DNA from: Rossellomorea aquimaris | GTDB taxonomy: Bacteria; Bacillota; Bacilli; Bacillales; Fictibacillaceae | Direction of reading: 5' to 3' | NCBI GenBank assembly: GCA_020524245.1 | Contig: JAIVLN010000001.1 | Coordinates: 1,364,001 to 1,428,000 of the forward strand | DNA length: 64,000 nucleotides | Shown here: positions 1 to 8,352 of the stretch, one piece after another | Position numbering within the stretch: the first letter of the stretch is position 1 | Layout of the letters: every line of letters begins with the position of its first letter | Translations under genes and position numbers: made by a program | Notes under the pieces: model-generated | Told to the model about the DNA's origin: nothing | Database searches by the model: none | What the model saw: the letters and a program-made list of their open reading frames with translations, nothing else

Positions 1-486
1 TTGCCATAGACTGATCGGTCGAACCTTCAGGCGTATCCATGATCCTGGCTCAACCCAGTTCTTCAACGGGATTTCGGTCTCTTCCATCATCAATGTATGA
101 TTCGCAATGACCTGTCCCGTTCGTAAATCAACGTGTGGGAAAACGCGATTCATATTGGTAATGTAGTAGACTCCATCTTTTTCTATGAACTTCTCTTCAC
201 CAGTTGCATTCGATGGCATGCCAATTGCAAAGTTTTCATATGCAAGTTTCGTTTGTACAATCTGGTTGTCCTTGTTGATGTCATAAAACTCTGTTACAGG
301 TGTCTGATGAACCGAGTGGGTATAGCGGATTCTGAAATCTGTCCCTTCTCTCACATCCATATAGACGAGGACTTGTCCACTGCTTTCATGCTGTAGCGCG
401 AGCACTTTTCCATAAGGAATCATCCCTATTGTTAGTAGTCCGATTACCAATAGGATGAGCAAGCTCCAAATTTTCCACTGTTTCAT
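1..486 (-). CDS. DUF1850 protein of a TAXI-TRAP locus (3' end off window)
   Basis: Reading the minus strand from the ATG at 486 gives 162 codons without a stop, so the gene runs off the left edge. An N-terminal hydrophobic segment (residues about 5-25) is followed by an extracytoplasmic domain containing RYTHSVHQTPVTEFY, the signature of DUF1850 proteins. In many Firmicutes DUF1850 is encoded between the TAXI receptor and the fused TRAP permease; here it lies directly downstream of a TAXI receptor gene on the same strand. Its molecular role is not established. The permease is expected beyond the edge, which I cannot see. Confidence 0.8.
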   Translation of the reverse strand, partial: MKQWKIWSLLILLVIGLLTIGMIPYGKVLALQHESSGQVLVYMDVREGTDFRIRYTHSVHQTPVTEFYDINKDNQIVQTKLAYENFAIGMPSNATGEEKFIEKDGVYYITNMNRVFPHVDLRTGQVIANHTLMMEETEIPLKNWVEPGSWIRLKVRPISLWQ

Positions 487-649
487 AATGAACACCTTAA
501 ACTGTGTATATTTGTAAAATGTTAACCCAAAAACAAAGTGCCAGACTCCTCCGGCACAACATTCCGTGTCTAAAACACGCTTTTTTCACAAATGTTGTTT
601 CATACGGAGAGAGTCAGACACTTCTTCGGTCAAACCGTTACATATTGAA

Positions 650-1609
650 TTATTTTAAGCCTTTTTCTTTATAATACTTTTCTGCACCAGGGTGAAGATC
701 GATTCCAACACCATTCAATGCGTTCTCAGCACTGATCTTCTCACCTTTTGCGTGTTTGATGCTGTCGACATTGTCAAAGAATGCTTTCGTCAGGTTGTAC
801 ACTGCGTCTTCGCTCAAGTCTTTACGTGCTACAAGCATCGCTAGGACTGCAACAGTGTTCACTTCTTCCTCAAGCTGATATGTTCCTGATGGAATCGTAT
901 CTTGAGCGTAGTATGGATACTTCTCGCTCAATTCTTTCGCCTTGTCGTCTGCAATCGGTACAATTCGAACCGGCTTCAACGCTGCAAGTCCTTCAATCGC
1001 ACCTGTTGGAGCACCTGAAGTGATGAATGCTGCATCTAAATCACCGTCTTGAAGCAATTCTGCAGACTCATCAAACGGCAGGTTTTGTACTTCAATATCG
1101 TCGGTAGAGATTCCGTGGACTTCAAGAATTTGCTTCGCGTTTTCCGCTGTTCCACTACCAACATCTCCGATTGAGACCTTTTTACCCTTTAAGTCCTCAA
1201 CAGACTTGATGTCGCTATCTTTCAATACAACGATTTGGATTGTTTCAGGGTATAATGTACCAATCGCTTGAACATTATCTGCTGCTGAATCTTCAAACAT
1301 CAATTTACCTTCTACCGCATAGCTAGCGATGTCTGTTTGTGTGAACGCAAGATCCGCGTCACCATCTTGAAGTGTTTGGATGTTTTCAACAGATGCACCA
1401 GATGCTTGTGCACTGACTGATTTTTCAGAGTTACTGGACATGACCTCAGCAATTTCACCGCCCAGTGGGAAGTAAGTACCGCCTGTCCCACCTGTAAGCA
1501 TGCTTACTTCTTCAGGGTCGGCTTCTGCTCCACCGCCGAGCTCGTTACACCCTGCCAAAACTAGTGTAAACGCTAACATAAGAACGAATGTTAATGAAAG
1601 CTTTTTCAT
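650..1609 (-). CDS. TAXI family TRAP transporter solute-binding lipoprotein
   Basis: 319 residues. The signal peptide ends in a lipobox (LVLAGC, Cys about 21), so the mature protein should be a lipid-anchored extracytoplasmic receptor. The mature part has TAXI-family features: TGGTGGTYFPLGG near residues 40-52, the QASGASVENIQ stretch, and the VEDLKGKKVSIGDVGSGT segment. It should deliver a small organic acid or amino acid (glutamate-like in studied members) to a TRAP permease for sodium- or proton-coupled uptake. A strong SD (AAGGGGG) precedes the ATG. It is followed on the same strand by a DUF1850 gene, the usual companion. The substrate cannot be told from sequence. Confidence 0.93.
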   Translation of the reverse strand: MKKLSLTFVLMLAFTLVLAGCNELGGGAEADPEEVSMLTGGTGGTYFPLGGEIAEVMSSNSEKSVSAQASGASVENIQTLQDGDADLAFTQTDIASYAVEGKLMFEDSAADNVQAIGTLYPETIQIVVLKDSDIKSVEDLKGKKVSIGDVGSGTAENAKQILEVHGISTDDIEVQNLPFDESAELLQDGDLDAAFITSGAPTGAIEGLAALKPVRIVPIADDKAKELSEKYPYYAQDTIPSGTYQLEEEVNTVAVLAMLVARKDLSEDAVYNLTKAFFDNVDSIKHAKGEKISAENALNGVGIDLHPGAEKYYKEKGLK

Positions 1610-1687
1610 TGGTTTATTTCCCCCTTCTCAATATGTATGACGTTCTCATTTTATCACAATAAAGCACGGAAGAGTAGGGATAAATTC

Positions 1688-2092
1688 TCATAATTTCAAA
1701 TTGGTGGATTTTTCGGAGGGCGTAACAAACCAATCTTTTAAAAGTGGCCGATTTGTTATCGTTTGTTTAGGAAATACGAATGTCCACGGCATAGATGCGC
1801 CCGGTGGTACGTTGACGTTCGGCAGATTGAACTCGGATGTTGCAATTGCCCCTTGTTCTTGCTCGACATACGTCAGATCAATTCCTTCTGCTTTAAAATT
1901 GGCCGCTAAGCCGTTTTGGATTAAAACCATTGCAAGCAACGAGCCTTGATGGTTGAGTGCCGCACGTATCGGAGTCCAGCGAAGTTCTCCTTCTCTGACC
2001 GGGTTCTGACGATGCAACTCTTGGATCGTCTCACGATCTCGTGGTGCAATCGCTTTTTCCCAGGCAGGGTCGAACACCAATTTGTCGTCCAT
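1688..2092 (-). CDS. SLAP domain-containing protein
   Basis: 134 residues forming one SLAP domain: an N-terminal FDPAWEKAIAPRDRE segment, a central region of the AMVLIQNGLAANF type, and the conserved PWTFVFPK near residues 101-108. SLAP domains occur singly in Bacillus proteins and duplicated in the accessory-Sec S-layer assembly protein. No signal peptide or membrane segment is visible, so it is probably cytoplasmic or a peripheral partner of secretion. It stands alone: the upstream side is a tandem repeat array and the next gene downstream has its own SD. The family match is good; the function is unknown. Confidence 0.82.
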   Translation of the reverse strand: MDDKLVFDPAWEKAIAPRDRETIQELHRQNPVREGELRWTPIRAALNHQGSLLAMVLIQNGLAANFKAEGIDLTYVEQEQGAIATSEFNLPNVNVPPGASMPWTFVFPKQTITNRPLLKDWFVTPSEKSTNLKL

Positions 2093-2202
2093 GAGTCTTT
2101 TTCCTCTCTCTTAACCTTCTACTATATACATCCTACATGGAAAACCGGTAGAATGACAAATCATTAGAAGAATAGGAGATTATTCTGTGTGTTATGTTGG
2201 GG

Positions 2203-2538
2203 TTTTGCTATTTTCACGGAGAGAAAGAGCCTCTTACTGTCCTCCATTTTCCGATATTGGACTTTTCAGGGATAGAAAGAGCCTCTTACTGTCCTCCATT
2301 TTCCGATTTTGCTCATTTCGGGGATAGAAAGAGCCTCTTACTGTCCTCCATTTTCCGATTTTGCTCATTTCGGGGATAGAAAGAGCCTCTTACTGTCCTT
2401 CATTTTCCGATATTGGACTTTTCAGGGATAGAAAGAGCCTCTATGAATGCACGTAATCTCATTTCTAGCATTTTCATGACCTCATGGAGCCTCCATGAGT
2501 GCACCAAGTCCCACATTCAGCGTTTTCATGACCTCATG
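2203..2538. repeat. 52-bp tandem repeat array, two unit types
   Basis: Units starting at 2219, 2271, 2323, 2375 and 2427 are spaced exactly 52 bp. The first four share a segment reading GCCTCTTACTGTCC then TCATTTTCCGAT or TCCATTTTCCGAT. From 2435 the same 52-bp phase continues with a different unit (starts 2435 and 2487) ending in TTTTCATGACCTCATG. A degenerate partial unit precedes 2219. No convincing gene lies in this roughly 500-bp gap (2093-2593) between the SLAP gene and the molybdoenzyme gene. Low divergence among units indicates recent expansion or homogenisation. Confidence 0.9.
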
Positions 2539-2548
2539 AATCCCCACA

Positions 2549-2582
2549 TAAAAGGAAACGCAGGTGATTCCTCACCTGCGCT
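2549..2582 (-). terminator. Intrinsic terminator of the FdhF/YdeP-type gene
   Basis: A 9-bp perfect stem (CGCAGGTGA / TCACCTGCG, 2559-2580) is followed on the minus strand by a T-rich tract, just after the stop codon at 2594. Confidence 0.85.
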
Positions 2583-2593
2583 CATATAATCTA

Positions 2594-4951
2594 TTATCCT
2601 ATTTCCATTTCAAGCTCTTCGATTCTCTTCTCGAGGTATTTCGTATCTTTTTGTGCGTGGAAGGTTTCTGCTTTTTCAACGATGACGGCTGTGTTGTATT
2701 CAGGGATTCCGGCGTATTGCTCATAGACACCTTTCGGGATGACCACATTGCCTTCCGGCCAGTGAACCTGGATGTTCCCCGACTTCACTTCGACGAAACG
2801 CGCCTTCCCGTGAAACAGTCCATGCTTATTGTATACGACGATCGCATCGCCTTGATTAATTCCTTGGCGCTCTCCATCATCCTCGTTCATCAGCACATCG
2901 TATCGGTCCGCCTCGTTGAATGGATCTTTATCCGAATAAATCATCGAGTTGAACTGTTTACCACGACGAGTCGTGACATAGAAAAGACCATCCGCCTTAC
3001 GAAGCTCAGGAATATCCATCGCAATCAGATTCCCTCGACCATCCGGCGTTGAACATACGCCATCCTCGCAAAGCCATGCACCGCCCCATTGGAAAACGTC
3101 CCCTTTTTCCTTCAAGTGCTGGACTCCATCGTAATTCGGTGCAGCTTTCGCAATTTCATCCCGGATTTCTTGAGCATTTTTAAAATCAATCAGATGCTTT
3201 TCATCCGGTTTTACCCGTTTCGCAAGATCGACATAGATCTCCCATTCAGAACGGGCTTCTTCAATGCGCGGTCCTTTGATTTCCGGTGAAAAGTAGACCA
3301 TTCGCTCAGTAGAAGTCGACGTTCCTCCTCCTGGTTGTTCATAACGTGTCATAGCCGGCAAGACAACAACCGCTTCCTTCGCATCAACGAACGTGGATGT
3401 GTTGAAGATGATATCTTGATGGACACGAATATCAACGCTCTCCAGGCACTCTTTGACGAAGTCAGGCTCCGGCATCGTCTCGAGGAAGTTCCCGCCCGAC
3501 ATGTAATACAGTTTCAACTTGCGTTCGTGGTCTTCGGGGAGGAGAGCGTTCTCGAGTGATATGCCGACGATATCTCCTTGCCACCTCGGAATCTTGAAAT
3601 TCCATACGTTTTCTACGCGTTCGACGTTCTTGTCATCAAAACCACCGCCCGGCAATACGAATGGATCAGCTCCCATTTCACCAGAACCCTGGACACCGGA
3701 ATGCCCACGGATCGGCATGACACCGCAATGTTCACGCCCTAAAAATCCGCGAAGAAGAGCGAGATTGGCAACCTGTGAAACGTTGTCGGTACCGAAGCGG
3801 TGCTGTGTCAATCCCATCGACCAGACGAACACCCCTGAATCTGATTTTGCGAGTAAAATGGCAAGCTCTCTCATGCGGTCTTTCGACAGTCCAGATGACT
3901 GTTCAAGCGTAGACCAATCATACGACTCGACTTTTCCCTTCAGCTCCTCGAATCCGTTCACATGTTCCTCGACAAATGAATGATTGATCGCTGAACCTGG
4001 CTCTATTTCCTCCATCTCGAACCAATGCTTCATGATGCCGTGCATGAACGCGATGTCCCCTCCGATGTTCACCTGATACACATCATCGGCGATTTTCGTT
4101 CCAAACAAAGCCGACTCTGGGATTGAAGGGATCCAGTACTTGTCCATAGACGGTTCGTAATAAGGATTGATGACGATGATTTTCGTCCCTTTCCGTTTGG
4201 CTGCGTACATGTATTTGGTGGAGACGGGCTGATTGTTGGCTGCGACAGACCCCCAGAATACAAGTACATCCGTTCCGATCCAATCTTTGTAGTTACAGCT
4301 TGATGCACCGATTCCAAGTGAGCGGCTGAGTGCCGTCTTTGACGGTGAGTGACAGATGCGTGATGCATTATCGATATTGTTCGTCCCCAAAAAACGGGCG
4401 ACTTTGGCAGCCGTATAATACGATTCATTCGTAATTCCACGGGAGGTCAAATAGAATCCGTATTGCTTCGGATCAATCGCTTTTATTTTATCAGCGATCA
4501 GGTCAAGCGCATCATCCCAAGAAAGACGACTGAATTTCTTCTCTCCAGGCTTGCGGATGAGCGGGTATGGAATCCGTCCGAGCTTCCGCAGTTCGGTACT
4601 GCTCTTTTTCCTCAATTCATCGATTTCCGCATGGACGACTTCCGGTTTCATCGCAGGCATCGTATTCAACCGTAGAACATTCAAACGCGTTGTACATAAA
4701 TGCGGTCCTTGCAGCGTCTGATCCTGCAACCCTGCTACTCCTAGCGCGCAGCCATCACAAACACCTTGCGTCAAAATCCTCGTCGCATACGGGAGGTTGT
4801 CCTTGTTTTCCCAAGCGACCTTGGCTGTATCGCGTATATGTTTCGGTTTTATTTTTCCAAGTCCAAAAGGAACCTTGCTTACCCATAATGATGGATCGAG
4901 GTCCTTCGCTAACTTCATCGGGCCTGTGTGTTTGGTTTTTCCCACATCCAT
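2594..4951 (-). CDS. FdhF/YdeP family molybdopterin oxidoreductase
   Basis: 785 residues, typical for the YdeP-like branch of the formate dehydrogenase H family. Near the N-terminus are Cys65-xx-Cys68 and Cys86, candidate iron-sulfur ligands. The molybdenum-ligand position is Cys200 in SRICHSPS. The C-terminal part fits a molybdopterin dinucleotide-binding domain (KQFNSMIYSDKDPFN). No separate FdhB-like or membrane partner gene is adjacent. E. coli YdeP is linked to acid resistance; true formate dehydrogenase activity is not shown for this branch. The ATG at 4951 has a GGAG eight bases upstream; a GTG two codons in (4945) would also fit. A perfect cre box lies in the divergent upstream region. 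Confidence 0.9.
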   Translation of the reverse strand: MDVGKTKHTGPMKLAKDLDPSLWVSKVPFGLGKIKPKHIRDTAKVAWENKDNLPYATRILTQGVCDGCALGVAGLQDQTLQGPHLCTTRLNVLRLNTMPAMKPEVVHAEIDELRKKSSTELRKLGRIPYPLIRKPGEKKFSRLSWDDALDLIADKIKAIDPKQYGFYLTSRGITNESYYTAAKVARFLGTNNIDNASRICHSPSKTALSRSLGIGASSCNYKDWIGTDVLVFWGSVAANNQPVSTKYMYAAKRKGTKIIVINPYYEPSMDKYWIPSIPESALFGTKIADDVYQVNIGGDIAFMHGIMKHWFEMEEIEPGSAINHSFVEEHVNGFEELKGKVESYDWSTLEQSSGLSKDRMRELAILLAKSDSGVFVWSMGLTQHRFGTDNVSQVANLALLRGFLGREHCGVMPIRGHSGVQGSGEMGADPFVLPGGGFDDKNVERVENVWNFKIPRWQGDIVGISLENALLPEDHERKLKLYYMSGGNFLETMPEPDFVKECLESVDIRVHQDIIFNTSTFVDAKEAVVVLPAMTRYEQPGGGTSTSTERMVYFSPEIKGPRIEEARSEWEIYVDLAKRVKPDEKHLIDFKNAQEIRDEIAKAAPNYDGVQHLKEKGDVFQWGGAWLCEDGVCSTPDGRGNLIAMDIPELRKADGLFYVTTRRGKQFNSMIYSDKDPFNEADRYDVLMNEDDGERQGINQGDAIVVYNKHGLFHGKARFVEVKSGNIQVHWPEGNVVIPKGVYEQYAGIPEYNTAVIVEKAETFHAQKDTKYLEKRIEELEMEIG

Positions 4952-5007
4952 TCCCCTTTCTCCAACTTCCTACATCATTCAACTTTTTCCTTAGTTTAAT
5001 AGTAGTA

Positions 5008-5021
5008 TGAAAGCGCTATCA
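5008..5021. promoter_or_regulatory. Predicted CcpA cre box
   Basis: TGAAAGCGCTATCA matches the Bacillus cre consensus TGWAANCGNTNWCA at every fixed position. It lies between the divergent molybdoenzyme (ATG at 4951) and amidase (ATG at 5126) genes, so it could control either or both by carbon catabolite regulation. It sits closer to the molybdoenzyme gene. Confidence 0.7.
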
Positions 5022-5125
5022 ACACAACTCTATGTCTACATTCGATTTTTTGACACACACTAAAAAGGAGTCCTCAATTCTTATGTTGAATGTAAAAAGT
5101 AACAAACTAGAAGGGGTTTAAAATC

Positions 5126-6604
5126 ATGAGAGAGAGCTTCAAATTACGGAATGAAGATTGGCTTGAGAGGGCGACAATCTTTGATATTCAAAAAGCGATG
5201 AACAATGGAGACTTGACTTCACTGCAACTGGTCAGCCGTTGTTTGGAATATATCGCAAAACAGAACCATGCAGGAATGAACATCAACGCGGTCCTGGAGG
5301 TGAATCCTGATGCCCTCCAAATTGCGGAAACGCTCGATGCGGAACGTAAGCTTAGAGGGATGCGGGGACTTTTACATGGGATTCCGGTTCTTTTAAAAGA
5401 TAATGTGGAAACAGCGGATCGGATGCATACGAGTGCCGGCTCACTCACATTGGCGGACCATTATGCGCGTGAGGATGCAACGATCGTACATAAATTGCGA
5501 CAGGCTGGAGCGGTCATCATCGGTAAAACGAATATGACCGAATGGGCGAATTTCATGAGTATGAAGATGGAAAACGGCTACAGCTCCCGTGGAGGTCAAG
5601 TGTTGAATCCTTATGGCAGTCAATTTGACGTCGGTGGATCCAGTTCAGGTTCAGCGGCAGCAATAGCCGCTCATTTTGCGACCCTTGCCGTCGGTACCGA
5701 GACTTCTGGCTCCATATTGAGTCCGTCGAGCCAAAACAATGTCGTCGGGATCAAGCCAACGGTCGGTCTCGTCAGTCGTGAAGGCATCATACCGCTTGCT
5801 CACAGTCAAGACACTGCTGGTCCAATTGCCCGTACCGTAACCGATGCCGCCATTTTACTTGGTGCGATGACCGGTCAAGATGATAAAGACATGATTACAC
5901 ACACGAGCAGAGAACGAAGCTTCCAAGACTTTACGACCTATCTGAATCCTTATGCACTGCACGGTGCTCGAATTGGGGTTTGCCGTACACTGTACCTCAA
6001 CGGTTTACCGGAAGGCCAGCGCGCAGTCATGGAAAAAGCGATCGAGGATATGAAAGAAGCCGGTGCGACGATTATTGAATTAGAGTCGATTTCACCGATG
6101 GAGATGGACACGAAGTGGGATTACAATGTGCTGTTATATGAATTCAAATCCGACTTGAACGCGTATTTGAACAAGCTGCACCCTTCCCTGCCTGTCCATT
6201 CTCTCGCCGATGTGATCCGGTTTAACGAAGAACATGAGGACAAAGCGTTAAAATATGGACAAGACATTCTGATCCAGGCAGAGGAAACGTCCGGAACGGT
6301 GACTGAGCCTGCTTATATCGAGAGCCGATTGAGAGACCTTCAACTATCGAGGACGCGTGGGATCGACGTTGTCATGGAAGAGCATCAATTGAGCGCGCTT
6401 CTTTTTCCAAATTCGAATGGCGCGGGCATTCCAGCAAAAGCAGGCTATCCTTCCATCACGGTCCCAGGAGGGTTCACGCCAGAAGGAGAGCCTGTAGGTG
6501 TGACGTTTACCAGTCAAGCGTACAAAGAATCGACCTTGATTTCACTCGGTTATGCCTATGAACAGTTGACGAAGCATCGGAAAGCACCTGAGTTCAAAGC
6601 TTGA
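5126..6604 (+). CDS. Amidase signature family protein
   Basis: 492 residues with the complete Ser-cisSer-Lys triad of the amidase signature fold: Lys91 in HGIPVLLKDN, cis-Ser173 in GGSSSGSAAA and nucleophile Ser196 in GTETSGSI. Such cytosolic enzymes hydrolyse amides to acid plus ammonia. It is a stand-alone amidase, not GatA: there are no gatB/gatC neighbours. SD AAGGGG precedes the ATG. The 3' end overlaps the convergent cysteine dioxygenase gene by 11 bp. A cre box about 105 bp upstream suggests a catabolic role. The substrate is unknown. Confidence 0.9.
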   Translation: MRESFKLRNEDWLERATIFDIQKAMNNGDLTSLQLVSRCLEYIAKQNHAGMNINAVLEVNPDALQIAETLDAERKLRGMRGLLHGIPVLLKDNVETADRMHTSAGSLTLADHYAREDATIVHKLRQAGAVIIGKTNMTEWANFMSMKMENGYSSRGGQVLNPYGSQFDVGGSSSGSAAAIAAHFATLAVGTETSGSILSPSSQNNVVGIKPTVGLVSREGIIPLAHSQDTAGPIARTVTDAAILLGAMTGQDDKDMITHTSRERSFQDFTTYLNPYALHGARIGVCRTLYLNGLPEGQRAVMEKAIEDMKEAGATIIELESISPMEMDTKWDYNVLLYEFKSDLNAYLNKLHPSLPVHSLADVIRFNEEHEDKALKYGQDILIQAEETSGTVTEPAYIESRLRDLQLSRTRGIDVVMEEHQLSALLFPNSNGAGIPAKAGYPSITVPGGFTPEGEPVGVTFTSQAYKESTLISLGYAYEQLTKHRKAPEFKA

Positions 6605-7166
6605 CGTTTTCGGACTTTTGCAGCTTGAACTCCTTCAGCTTTTGCCGTTGCTCATCCGGCCACCATGCGCCGCAATCATCCGATACGACACAGGCTGCGC
6701 ACGCCGCAAGATCATAGACCACCATGTTTTTGATTGGTGGCGAATAGAGGTGCAAGGTGACGAGATTCGACTTTGCCGGGTCCGTCATCTTATGCACCCC
6801 TTTTTCTGGTGCAAAAAATAGCCGACCTTTTTTCCTATACTCAGAGAAAACCTCGACAGGCATTTCGTTCTCCTTCACTTCGAAAACCGTATTGCGCGAA
6901 ATCCCGTTCATAACCTGGATCCACCCGCAAGAATCCCCGTGATCATGGGGCGCACATTCGATATCCGACCAATTCATGACAAGCATCTCTACTTGGTCAT
7001 CTTGATAGAGAAGCTTCCGGTAGTATGGCTTCCCGTCTGGATTTTGTAAAAAGGGGACCAATTCCTCCAGCTGGACATCCAGTTGTTCAAGTGCCTCTCT
7101 CAACACTTCCTTGGATGTGGATTGCAATTGACTGAAATGACGTTGAACCCTTTCGATCAGTTCCAT
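6594..7166 (-). CDS. cdoA: Cysteine dioxygenase
   Basis: 190 residues of the bacterial type I cysteine dioxygenase family (YubC/CdoA in Bacillus), a cupin that oxidises L-cysteine with O2 to cysteine sulfinate. The iron ligands are visible: His74 and His76 in PHDHGDS, and His125 in EKGVHKM. The position of the Cys-Tyr cofactor cysteine of the mammalian enzyme is Gly81, as in many bacterial members. The C-terminus carries several extra Cys. It follows the DMT transporter gene by 14 bp with its own SD (GGAGG) and is likely cotranscribed with it. Confidence 0.92.
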   Translation of the reverse strand: MELIERVQRHFSQLQSTSKEVLREALEQLDVQLEELVPFLQNPDGKPYYRKLLYQDDQVEMLVMNWSDIECAPHDHGDSCGWIQVMNGISRNTVFEVKENEMPVEVFSEYRKKGRLFFAPEKGVHKMTDPAKSNLVTLHLYSPPIKNMVVYDLAACAACVVSDDCGAWWPDEQRQKLKEFKLQKSENVKL

Positions 7167-7180
7167 CGACCATCCTCCAT

Positions 7181-8107
7181 TCAGCTTCTGAATCTCATCA
7201 TGACCCGGTGTACTGCCGACAACAATTGCCCATTGACCAGAACGACTCCTAATATAATCATAATTCCGCCTATGACACTTATGATGAATATTTTTTCATG
7301 GAGTAAGAGAACGGCAGCGATTAATGTCGCAATCGGCTCCAGATAAAGAAAAACAGAAACCTGGGAAGCATCGAGGACTTCCAGCGCTTTCGCCCAATAC
7401 CAATAGGCGACTCCTGACACGAAAATCCCCAGGAACAGTAAATGGGTCCATTCACTCGGAGATAGTAGGACCATCTCGCTCCACCCTTTGTTCCGGATTA
7501 GAAAAGGGATCGTAAGGATGAATCCTAATGTACTCATGTAAAACGTAAGCACGAGCGGGGGAATAGGAACGCTGAGCTTTTTCAAGAGTACAGAGTAAAC
7601 CGCCCAATTCAACGTGCTCAACACCATAAGTAGGTACCCGATATTCAACGCCAGATCGAATGAGCCCGCTTCGCCCTGGGTCGTGACCATGAGGACCCCG
7701 CACACGGCAACCGTCATACCGAACGCTTTTCGTAACGTCATTTTTTCATGTAAAAAGAGCATCGCCAGGATGACCGTGAAGATCGGCGAAAAGGAGATGA
7801 GCCAGCCTGCTGATGAGGCGTCGATCGTCAATAAAGCAGTCGCCTGGAACACTTGGTGAATGAAGACTCCTAAAATGCCGAGTACGATCAAATGTGGAAT
7901 ATAGTTGAGCGGAATTTTCAGCCGACCGCCTAAGGCAAGAATCAGGAACAATAGGAACATCGAACCGATGCCGAACCGAACGACGAGCAATGTAAAAGGA
8001 TCAAGCTTATCGAGCACGGCTTTCGTTGAAACGAATGAAATCCCCCAGAACGTGATCGACATCGTGGCATATAAGGATGAGGCCAGCTTCATTTTGAATG
8101 GAATCAT
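7181..8107 (-). CDS. EamA/DMT superfamily transporter
   Basis: 308 residues with about ten hydrophobic helices in two EamA repeats: MSITFWGISFVSTKAVL opens the first, and YLLMVLSTLNWAVYSVLLKK the second. Conserved SPIFTVILAMLFLHEK and YLEPIATLIAAVLLLHEK close each half. DMT carriers export or take up metabolites such as amino acids. Being upstream of, and probably cotranscribed with, cysteine dioxygenase, export of a sulfur amino acid or sulfinate is a reasonable inference. SD GAAGGAG lies 8 bases before the ATG. Confidence 0.9.
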   Translation of the reverse strand: MIPFKMKLASSLYATMSITFWGISFVSTKAVLDKLDPFTLLVVRFGIGSMFLLFLILALGGRLKIPLNYIPHLIVLGILGVFIHQVFQATALLTIDASSAGWLISFSPIFTVILAMLFLHEKMTLRKAFGMTVAVCGVLMVTTQGEAGSFDLALNIGYLLMVLSTLNWAVYSVLLKKLSVPIPPLVLTFYMSTLGFILTIPFLIRNKGWSEMVLLSPSEWTHLLFLGIFVSGVAYWYWAKALEVLDASQVSVFLYLEPIATLIAAVLLLHEKIFIISVIGGIMIILGVVLVNGQLLSAVHRVMMRFRS

Positions 8108-8191
8108 GACGGTGCTCCTTCAAAAGTCCTTTACCACCATCCTATGCCTGTCCGGATAAAGCATGTCTGAAGAAAAACCAACACAGATTGT

Positions 8192-8290
8192 CTGACTTGT
8201 GGAACTTTTGTTCTAGCTTGGGGAACTTTCACTCCAACTTGTGGAACTTTCACTCCGTCTTGTGGAACTTTTGCTCTGACTTGGGGAAAA
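8192..8290. repeat. 21-bp tandem repeat, about 4.7 copies
   Basis: Units begin at 8196, 8217, 8238, 8259 and 8280, each starting CTTGTGGAA or CTTGGGGAA followed by a variable part (CTTTCACTC or CTTTTGYTC). The minus strand is open and would read as a KVPQ-containing heptapeptide repeat, but there is no SD and no family, so I treat it as non-coding. It lies between the DMT transporter start and the terminator of iadA. Confidence 0.9.
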
Positions 8291-8310
8291 TAGTACATCT
8301 TTACTACCAC

Positions 8311-8345
8311 AATAAAGAGGCGCACTACAATATGCGCCTCTTCTC
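8311..8345 (-). terminator. Intrinsic terminator of iadA
   Basis: A 10-bp stem AAGAGGCGCA / TGCGCCTCTT (8315-8342) directly follows the iadA stop at 8353. The downstream T tract on the minus strand is short (TTTATT). Confidence 0.75.
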
Positions 8346-8352
8346 ATATTAT

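Noticed and set aside
535-600. Possible plus-strand terminator (CGTGT-loop-ACACG then T6) between the TAXI and DUF1850 genes
   Set aside because: Only a 5-bp stem and it faces away from the transcribed strand; no gene on the plus strand ends there.
8131-8325. Minus-strand open frame with heptapeptide repeats
   Set aside because: It is the translation of the 21-bp tandem repeat; no SD, no family, and it includes no conserved ends.
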